Assembly: GCA_900551775.1 (NCBI GenBank)
Contig: URXI01000112.1
Coordinates: forward strand, 1 to 11,474
Reading direction: 5' to 3'
DNA: 11,474 bases
Origin: an uncultured Eubacterium sp.
Lineage (GTDB): Bacteria; Bacillota; Clostridia; Peptostreptococcales; Anaerovoracaceae
Both the position numbers and the translations under genes were made by a program. Positions 7,368-11,474 of the stretch are shown here, one piece after another. Below the pieces are notes generated by a model that had not been told where the DNA came from, ran no database searches, and worked only from the letters and a program-made list of their open reading frames with translations. Positions within the stretch are counted from its first letter, which is position 1. The number at the start of each line of letters is the position of its first letter.

Positions 7368-7934
7368 TTACCAAGCCCATCCATAAGCGCTGTACATATT
7401 GTCAACGTCCTGCTGCTCGATGGTGTCTACCTGCTGTTTTACATATGTGTAAGTCTTAGGTCTGCTCTTCTTCAGCTTGCTTGGGTTCTGCGTGTATTCT
7501 GCAAAAGATTGTGCAAAGTATTCTTTGCTGTTCTTCGTTATGTATGACTTCTGCGTACCATTGTACTTTTTCTTTTCGGATTTGTAAATCTTTACAAACT
7601 CAGATGTCTCATCTGCGCCATTCTGCAGTCTGGAAACAAAGTGACCCATCTCGTGAAGTGTATTCGTCTTGTTTCTCGACTTTAGATGGATGGCATGATC
7701 CGCTACGCTGAATACGCCGGCATACCCTAAGTTTTTGTTATATTTGACAGTAAAGCCTAATTCAACAAATGCGTTGACGACTCTGCTGTCTGCCTTTGCG
7801 GAAGTGGCCGGAATGGTCTTCATGGATACTGTTGCAGCATTTGCATCTTCTGTCATAGCCAAAACCAAACCTGTCGTCAGGGCTAAAGTTAATATTATCG
7901 TTATGAAAACTCTCAGTGTTCTCTTTAACATCAT
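7368..7934 (-). CDS. Secreted zinc metalloprotease, ATLF / Pro-Pro endopeptidase (PPEP) type
   Basis: 188 aa from the ATG at 7932-7934. The N-terminus (MMLKR, then a hydrophobic run to about 27) is a signal peptide with a likely cleavage after ANA (about residue 33). The mature domain carries HEMGH (94-98), then Y131 and E138 in EYFAQSF. The 7-residue Tyr-to-Glu spacing is that of anthrax lethal factor (Y728, E735) and C. difficile PPEP-1 (Y178, E185), and the HExxH-to-Glu distance (40) is close to PPEP-1 (39). H94, H98 and E138 should bind zinc, E95 acts as base and Y131 stabilises the intermediate. The NPSKLKKSRPKTY block after the third ligand is also typical of this fold. Total length matches PPEP proteases, which cut Pro-Pro bonds in surface adhesins. 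That specificity is inference; the ATLF family call is firm. Expression is governed by the tandem c-di-GMP riboswitch leader upstream. No likely adhesin substrate is in the window. Confidence 0.87.
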   Translation of the reverse strand: MMLKRTLRVFITIILTLALTTGLVLAMTEDANAATVSMKTIPATSAKADSRVVNAFVELGFTVKYNKNLGYAGVFSVADHAIHLKSRNKTNTLHEMGHFVSRLQNGADETSEFVKIYKSEKKKYNGTQKSYITKNSKEYFAQSFAEYTQNPSKLKKSRPKTYTYVKQQVDTIEQQDVDNMYSAYGWAW

Positions 7935-7940
7935 TTCTAT

Positions 7941-7945
7941 CCTCC
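7941..7945 (-). promoter_or_regulatory. Ribosome binding site that fixes the protease start
   Basis: GGAGG on the minus strand lies 6 nt before the ATG at 7932-7934. The frame has an earlier ATG at 7950-7952, but this site would then be inside the coding sequence, and that ATG has only a T-rich terminator tail before it. The start at 7934 is therefore preferred. Confidence 0.8.
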
Positions 7946-7959
7946 GAATCATTCAAAAT

Positions 7960-7984
7960 AAAAAAACTGCTTCGTCTAAAGCAG
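7960..7984 (-). terminator. Regulated intrinsic terminator of the proximal c-di-GMP riboswitch
   Basis: On the minus strand CTGCTT (7979-7984) pairs with AAGCAG (7967-7972) around a 6-nt loop and runs into seven Ts (7960-7966), then A and TTTT. It sits between the proximal aptamer and the protease ribosome binding site, so it is the likely expression platform. Confidence 0.85.
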
Positions 7985-8044
7985 CCACATTCCGAAGGAG
8001 GTTCTAATGTTTGTAAGAACGCTCTCATACATTACATTGATCAT

Positions 8045-8125
8045 CTCAATGGCAACTGGCTGTCATGCTTTTCGCTTTAGACCCTATAGCTTTGCGTCGC
8101 TGAGTTTCCCCAGGTTTGCTAATAT
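8045..8125 (-). promoter_or_regulatory. c-di-GMP-I (GEMM-I) riboswitch, proximal copy
   Basis: Read on the minus strand from about 8125 to 8045. It starts with GCAAACC, then a hairpin CUGGG-GAAA-CUCAG with a GNRA loop, then the hallmark GACGCAAAGC, then a second arm with a UAAA/AUG internal loop that can receive the tetraloop, closing with GACAGCCAGUUGCC. Aligned by eye to the V. cholerae Vc2 aptamer, the ligand-contacting residues G20, A47 and C92 correspond to 8119, 8092 and 8052 and are all conserved. This argues for c-di-GMP rather than cyclic AMP-GMP, whose GEMM-Ib class has A at position 20. Outer helix limits are approximate. Confidence 0.93.
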
Positions 8126-8136
8126 TCTTTTAAATT

Positions 8137-8167
8137 AAAAAAATCATTCAGAGAATTCACTAAATGA
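8137..8167 (-). terminator. Regulated intrinsic terminator of the distal c-di-GMP riboswitch
   Basis: On the minus strand TCATTTAG (8160-8167) pairs with CTGAATGA (8144-8151; one G-U pair) around an 8-nt loop, followed by seven Ts (8137-8143). It lies between the two aptamers, so the first riboswitch appears to have its own complete expression platform. Confidence 0.78.
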
Positions 8168-8205
8168 CCGTTCTATATATATTAGATATCGATACATATC
8201 ATACA

Positions 8206-8288
8206 TAATACGGCAACTGGCTGGCATACCTTGCGGCTTAGCCCCTGTAGCTTTGCGTCACCGTCTTTCGACGGGTTTGCTCTTGTGA
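8206..8288 (-). promoter_or_regulatory. c-di-GMP-I (GEMM-I) riboswitch, distal (promoter-side) copy
   Basis: Read on the minus strand from about 8288 to 8206. It starts with GCAAACC, then a perfect CCGUC-GAAA-GACGG hairpin, then GACGCAAAGC, then a second arm with the classic GAAA tetraloop receptor (CUAAG opposite UAUG) capped by CC-GCAA-GG, ending GCCAGCCAGUUGCCG. Residues equivalent to Vc2 G20, A47 and C92 fall at 8280, 8253 and 8213 and are conserved. It begins about 20 nt after the predicted transcription start. The two copies share the core but differ in helix sequences, so the duplication is old or under compensatory drift. Confidence 0.95.
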
Positions 8289-8312
8289 ATATCTCTTTTT
8301 ACTTGTTATCTT

Positions 8313-8341
8313 AGTATATGCTCTTTTATCACCTTTGTCAA
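8313..8341 (-). promoter_or_regulatory. Sigma-A promoter of the tandem riboswitch/protease transcript
   Basis: On the minus strand a perfect TTGACA (8336-8341), a 17-bp spacer and TATACT (8313-8318) predict a start near 8306. The leader from there to the protease ATG is about 370 nt and holds both aptamers and both terminators. Such a strong promoter fits control by attenuation rather than by initiation. Confidence 0.88.
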
Positions 8342-8689
8342 CGGTTTTAGGCAAATTTTCTGGGGCAAAGTCCTTTCAATTATGCGCTTTATTGTCTCAA
8401 ATAAGTCACACTGGAAATTCCCCAAAAGCACTGTCGAGAGATGATTTACCCGTCATTCGATCAAAAACAACCAAAACACCTGAAAAATCTCAGGCGCCAA
8501 GAGGCTGCAACGTCAGTTTCAGCTAAACGCATAACGGAATTTCAACAGTTACAGTCCCTACCGCAGAGGGCGCTCTTTACGGTCATCGGATTTTTTAGGT
8601 GTTTTTGCGTTTTTTTACGGCAATAGAGGGTAACTGGGCGATCCGTGCAGGCCTGTTTCGCATATCTGATCATCAGGCACCCTTATGGT
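8342..8689. other. 348-base gene-free stretch between the M20 operon and the riboswitch promoter
   Basis: I see no coding sequence with a ribosome binding site or recognisable product here; the short plus-strand open frames look like chance. Next to the M20 stop is a nested pairing (8627-8631 with 8679-8683, and 8651-8655 with 8674-8678), which may be a structured 3' end of the peptidase mRNA. A stretch of T-runs on the plus strand (8591-8617) and a terminator-like hairpin at 8462-8496 make up the rest. No known RNA family was recognised. Confidence 0.6.
8462..8496 (-). terminator. Possible terminator of the M20 peptidase operon
   Basis: On the minus strand CGCCTGA (8490-8496) pairs with TCAGGTG (8477-8483; one G-U pair) around a 6-nt loop, followed by TTTTGGTTGTTTTT. 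It lies about 200 nt beyond the peptidase stop. No better terminator was found closer, so the transcript may carry a long 3' end. Confidence 0.5.
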
Positions 8690-9994
8690 CTATCTGCGAA
8701 AAGACTTCTCGCACTGGGCAATCCCTTCAATCGCCCTATAATAAATCTCACAGTTTTTCTCCAGTGCCTTTAGCGGAATGTATTCATTTTCCTCATGGCA
8801 GCAATCTTTCATCCCTGGAAGGATCGGTCCAAAGCTGACGATGCCCGGCATAGCTTTCGCATAGGACCCGCCGTAACCGAGGACGAAGTCAGGCGGAAAT
8901 CCGGTGGACTCCTCATAAGCTGCAGACAATACTTCCAGAAAAGGTGTGTTACGGCTGACGAAGACAGCAGGCAGTGATGTAATGCCGGCAACTTCTCCGC
9001 CATACTCCTGACACAGGCGGTTGAAGACATCCAAAAGCTCATCTTCCGTGGTTGTATATGCGAAACGGACGTTGATGCCCACCTCAACAAAACTGCCTGA
9101 CGTTCTGATCAGCACAGGAGTAAAGACTGTTCGATGTATAAATTCACCTGCAAAATACTCTTCCTTCGTCCTCAGCCCTAATTTCGGCGCGGTGCAGTCA
9201 GAAAAGAACTCCGTCACCATTTCCAAAACTTGCGAAAACCCGTTGGGAGTCACACCTGCGAGCAGGCCCGGCATTTGAAAAATAGCGTTCTCTCCTTTTT
9301 CCGGTGCGCAGGTATGAACCGCCTTTCCCTCCGTCACGATTACCCTGCCATCTGAAAGCAATGTGCCGCAGCTGTCTGGCACGATATTAAATGCCGTACC
9401 GGCCTCAAGCCCGACAATCTGCGGAGACGCTTCATCCACCAAAGCGACAGGAAAGCGCAGGGTGACATCCATGCACCCCTTCTCCACGTTTCCAATGGGA
9501 AAATCACCGTCAGGTGTAAACCCGTAGTCGGGCAGAGGATAATGCTTCGTATAACAATCCATGTCGGTCCATTCCGTCTCTTCCTGGGTACCGACAATGA
9601 GCCTGACCGTCTTGTGAAAAGGCTTTCCGTTTTCCATGGCAGCGCCCATGGCATGTAGCACAGCCACCGTTGGCCCCTTGTCATCAATAGCGCCGCGGCC
9701 ATAGAGGTTTCCATCGCGCACTTCGCAGGCAAAAGGCGGACTTTTCCAAAGCTCCTCTCTGCCCGCATTCACCACATCCACATGGGTCAGGATGCCAAAG
9801 GTTTCGTCGCCCTGACCGATTTCAATGATACCTACCTGCCCATCTGCGACTTTTTCACATCGCATGCCCATCTGCTCACCCAGTTTCAACACATAGTCCA
9901 AAGCATCTTCTACAGCAGCTTTATCCGAGGAGATGCTGGGGATGTCGATCAGTCCCTTCAAGTCTCTTATCATCTTATCACGTTCTAATATCAT
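8690..9994 (-). CDS. M20-family metallopeptidase (PepV/Sapep-type dipeptidase-like)
   Basis: 434 aa, complete. Two-metal M20 enzymes release amino acids from short peptides or related amides in the cytoplasm. Expected active-site residues are present: H71 in LTHVDVV, bridging D104 in GAIDDKGP, base/ligand pair E138/E139 in GTQEETEW, D162 in TPDGDFPI and H400 in CCHEENEY; H227 in KAVHTCAP fits the lid-domain histidine. The dimerisation/lid domain spans about 175-345. There is no signal peptide. The exact substrate cannot be read from sequence; the TPDGDFP block is typical of the PepV/Sapep dipeptidase branch, while ArgE, DapE or CPG2 functions are less likely. The ATG at 9992-9994 overlaps the upstream paralogue by 17 nt and has GGGAG 9 nt before it, inside that gene, so translation is probably coupled. 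A later Met8 is a weaker alternative. Confidence 0.92.
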   Translation of the reverse strand: MILERDKMIRDLKGLIDIPSISSDKAAVEDALDYVLKLGEQMGMRCEKVADGQVGIIEIGQGDETFGILTHVDVVNAGREELWKSPPFACEVRDGNLYGRGAIDDKGPTVAVLHAMGAAMENGKPFHKTVRLIVGTQEETEWTDMDCYTKHYPLPDYGFTPDGDFPIGNVEKGCMDVTLRFPVALVDEASPQIVGLEAGTAFNIVPDSCGTLLSDGRVIVTEGKAVHTCAPEKGENAIFQMPGLLAGVTPNGFSQVLEMVTEFFSDCTAPKLGLRTKEEYFAGEFIHRTVFTPVLIRTSGSFVEVGINVRFAYTTTEDELLDVFNRLCQEYGGEVAGITSLPAVFVSRNTPFLEVLSAAYEESTGFPPDFVLGYGGSYAKAMPGIVSFGPILPGMKDCCHEENEYIPLKALEKNCEIYYRAIEGIAQCEKSFRR

Positions 9995-11474
9995 TTGCTT
10001 TTTCTCCCATCTTTTCTGCCAGTGGGCCTAAGGAATAAGCCTTTGTCGTCGGATCTTTCTGTAAAAGTCCCGCCTTCTCCAAAGCCGACAGATTTCGATA
10101 TACTGTCGTCCGGTTCATGCCAGTCAGTTCGACCAGGCCTGCCACGTCGTAGCGATAGGGCGGTTCCGTAAACAGCGTCAGCAGAAATAAGGCTTTTTCC
10201 AAGCTGGTCATTTTGTCTGCATTCTTGCGGATGCCGCCGATAGGACTTGCCATCGTTGCAAGATAGGTGGTATAAATCTGCGTCGCCGTGATCATCGCTG
10301 TGATGCTCATCCGTTCGTCTTCCATATGGGCACAGCTGGGTTCTGTCTGAAACACGGGGCCAAAGCTGACGAAGTGCTCCATGGATTTCGCATAGGACGT
10401 GCCCAGTGCACTCTGAAAGCTGCTCTCGTAACCGTAATCCTCATATACTTCAGCCATCACTTGTAAGAACTCCTCTTTCTCATCCACAAACATGGGTTCC
10501 AAAAAGTCATATAGTTCCATCTCAAAAGAATATTTTTCCTTTTGCCGCACAAAGGCGGCGATGACGTCTTCTTTTTTGACGCCTGTACAGGAGCGCACGT
10601 TGACGTTGAGCAGCACCTTGTCACCTTCCCGTTTCAAAATCGTCGGCACGATGATGCTGCGCCGGGTTGGCGGCAGATCAGGTTCTGCATTTTTATCCAC
10701 GCCCAGCTTTTCTGCGTTATAATCCTTTGCCAGAAAATCGTTGAGGAAACGGATGAAGTTGAACTCTGTACGGTAGCTCAGCTCTACCGCCATCTTGGAA
10801 ATGGCGTTGGCTCCAATGGCCGGCGACGAGCTGTGACAGGAAATCCCGTGAAAGACCAGGTTCTCCTGATTTCTGATTTTCACTTCTGCCCTGGAGGGGA
10901 TGGTGTTGGGGCTGTCTCCCGCATCCAGTTTTTCCAGGATATCGATGCAAGGCTCCGTAAAGCGCATCTGTATATCGCAGTATCCCTTTTCACTATTGTA
11001 GATCGGGAAGTCCCCATCGGGAGAAAAGCCAAAATCAGGCACGGGAAACTCTTTCTTGAAATTAGCGATATCAGTCCATTCCGCCTCTTCAGAAGTCCCG
11101 ACGATGAGCCAGACTCTCTTGTTCAGCGGGATTTCCAGCTCTTTGATCGCTTTCAGCGCATAGAGACACATGACCGCAGGGCCTTTGTCGTCCACGACGC
11201 CTCTTCCCCATAGGAAACCCTTGGCGACGCGCCCCTCAAAAGGCGGATAGGTCCACTTGTCCGTATCACCGATACCGACCACATCCATATGCACCAAAAT
11301 ACCTAAGGTCTGATCACCACTCCCCAGCTCCACGATACCCACATCACCTGTGGAGGTCTTCATGGTCTGAAAACCCATGGCTTCCGCCTTCTGCAGAAAC
11401 AGATTCAGCGCCTCCGTGTTCTCCTCTATCCGTCCGTTGATGCTTTTGATTCTGATCAGTTCCAGGATGTCCGC
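9978..11474 (-). CDS. M20-family peptidase with C-terminal IclR-type winged helix (5' end outside window)
   Basis: 498 residues are visible and the frame is still open at the right edge, so the start lies outside; the ATG at 11376-11378 is internal because conserved M20 sequence (ILELIRIKSING) continues upstream of it. Counting from that internal Met, the active site is H30 (LVHMDVV), D63 (VVDDKGP), E97/E98 (GTSEEAEW), D121 (SPDGDFP) and H351 (CAHMEDER), all intact. After the M20 fold ends near residue 375 comes a charged linker and then, from about 391 to 458 (DNA 9978-10208), an IclR-type winged helix: SLEKALFLL, LVELTGMNRTTVYRNLSALEKAGLL and a KAYSLGP wing. The IclR effector domain is absent. 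No ribosome binding site precedes the Met at 10211, so this is a fusion rather than two genes. The downstream M20 paralogue lacks this domain. A peptidase that also binds DNA, perhaps controlling its own operon, is an inference. Confidence 0.9.
   Translation of the reverse strand, partial: ADILELIRIKSINGRIEENTEALNLFLQKAEAMGFQTMKTSTGDVGIVELGSGDQTLGILVHMDVVGIGDTDKWTYPPFEGRVAKGFLWGRGVVDDKGPAVMCLYALKAIKELEIPLNKRVWLIVGTSEEAEWTDIANFKKEFPVPDFGFSPDGDFPIYNSEKGYCDIQMRFTEPCIDILEKLDAGDSPNTIPSRAEVKIRNQENLVFHGISCHSSSPAIGANAISKMAVELSYRTEFNFIRFLNDFLAKDYNAEKLGVDKNAEPDLPPTRRSIIVPTILKREGDKVLLNVNVRSCTGVKKEDVIAAFVRQKEKYSFEMELYDFLEPMFVDEKEEFLQVMAEVYEDYGYESSFQSALGTSYAKSMEHFVSFGPVFQTEPSCAHMEDERMSITAMITATQIYTTYLATMASPIGGIRKNADKMTSLEKALFLLTLFTEPPYRYDVAGLVELTGMNRTTVYRNLSALEKAGLLQKDPTTKAYSLGPLAEKMGEKANDIRT

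Noticed and set aside
7250..7405. N-terminal extension of RadA by 52 residues
   Set aside because: The extension codons run through a terminator hairpin and a likely promoter, have no ribosome binding site, and precede the family's standard N-terminus.
7935..7952. Earlier ATG for the protease (7950-7952)
   Set aside because: Its first codons contain the GGAGG ribosome binding site of the downstream ATG, and it follows directly on the terminator T-run.
8007..8138. Plus-strand small ORF of 43 codons with a good AAGGAGG site (begins MFVRTLSY)
   Set aside because: It runs antisense through the proximal c-di-GMP-I aptamer, and its apparent conservation would come from the riboswitch. The SD-like stretch is the complement of CCUCCUU in the leader. 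Small proteins of this kind are a known annotation artefact of such RNAs.
8045..8290. Two GEMM copies considered as a cyclic AMP-GMP (GEMM-Ib) pair
   Set aside because: The position equivalent to Vc2 residue 20 is G in both copies, whereas the GEMM-Ib class has A there.
10209..10211. Internal ATG giving a free-standing IclR-like HTH protein
   Set aside because: No ribosome binding site precedes it and the frame is continuous with the peptidase, so a fusion is the simpler reading.
10542..11213. Plus-strand ORF of 223 codons opposite the M20-IclR gene
   Set aside because: It is a shadow of the conserved M20 frame on the other strand, with no recognisable domains.
11376..11378. ATG as true start of the M20-IclR gene
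   Set aside because: The frame stays open to the window edge and the upstream 32 codons match the N-terminus of the paralogous M20 protein, so the real start lies outside.

Overview
The window reads as chromosomal DNA of an anaerobic Firmicute of class Clostridia. The evidence is the housekeeping order carD - PIN/TRAM (YacL-type) - ispD/ispF - proS, a clostridial RadA, strong sigma-A promoters (TTGACA/TATACT), T-rich intrinsic terminators, AGGAGG-type ribosome binding sites and c-di-GMP-I riboswitches. Family or genus cannot be fixed from the sequence. No tRNA, rRNA, CRISPR array or insertion sequence was seen.

Region 1 (1-3431, minus strand) is a probable four-gene operon transcribed from a strong promoter at 3465-3494: carD (RNA polymerase-binding regulator), a membrane PIN/TRAM protein, a fused ispDF (two steps of the MEP isoprenoid pathway) and proS (prolyl-tRNA synthetase, cut by the left edge).

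Region 2 (3432-5863) holds a divergent promoter region with several palindromes, then a plus-strand two-component system: an OmpR-type response regulator and an overlapping HAMP histidine kinase with a TTG start. It ends in a strong, probably bidirectional terminator shared with the convergent radA.

Region 3 (5870-8341, minus strand) is the most notable part. A sigma-A promoter at 8313-8341 drives a leader of about 370 nt with two complete c-di-GMP-I (GEMM-I) riboswitches in series. Each is followed by its own intrinsic terminator. The leader feeds a small secreted zinc metalloprotease of the anthrax lethal factor / Pro-Pro endopeptidase (ATLF/PPEP) type. In Clostridioides difficile the secreted protease PPEP-1 (Zmp1) is likewise under a c-di-GMP-I riboswitch, so this looks like a doubled version of that circuit. 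radA follows behind a terminator and may have its own promoter embedded in that terminator.

Region 4 (8342-11474, minus strand) has a 348-base gene-free stretch, then two overlapping M20-family dipeptidase-like genes. The upstream one, cut by the right edge, carries an in-frame C-terminal IclR-type winged helix, an unusual enzyme-to-DNA-binding-domain fusion that may make it a self-regulating peptidase.
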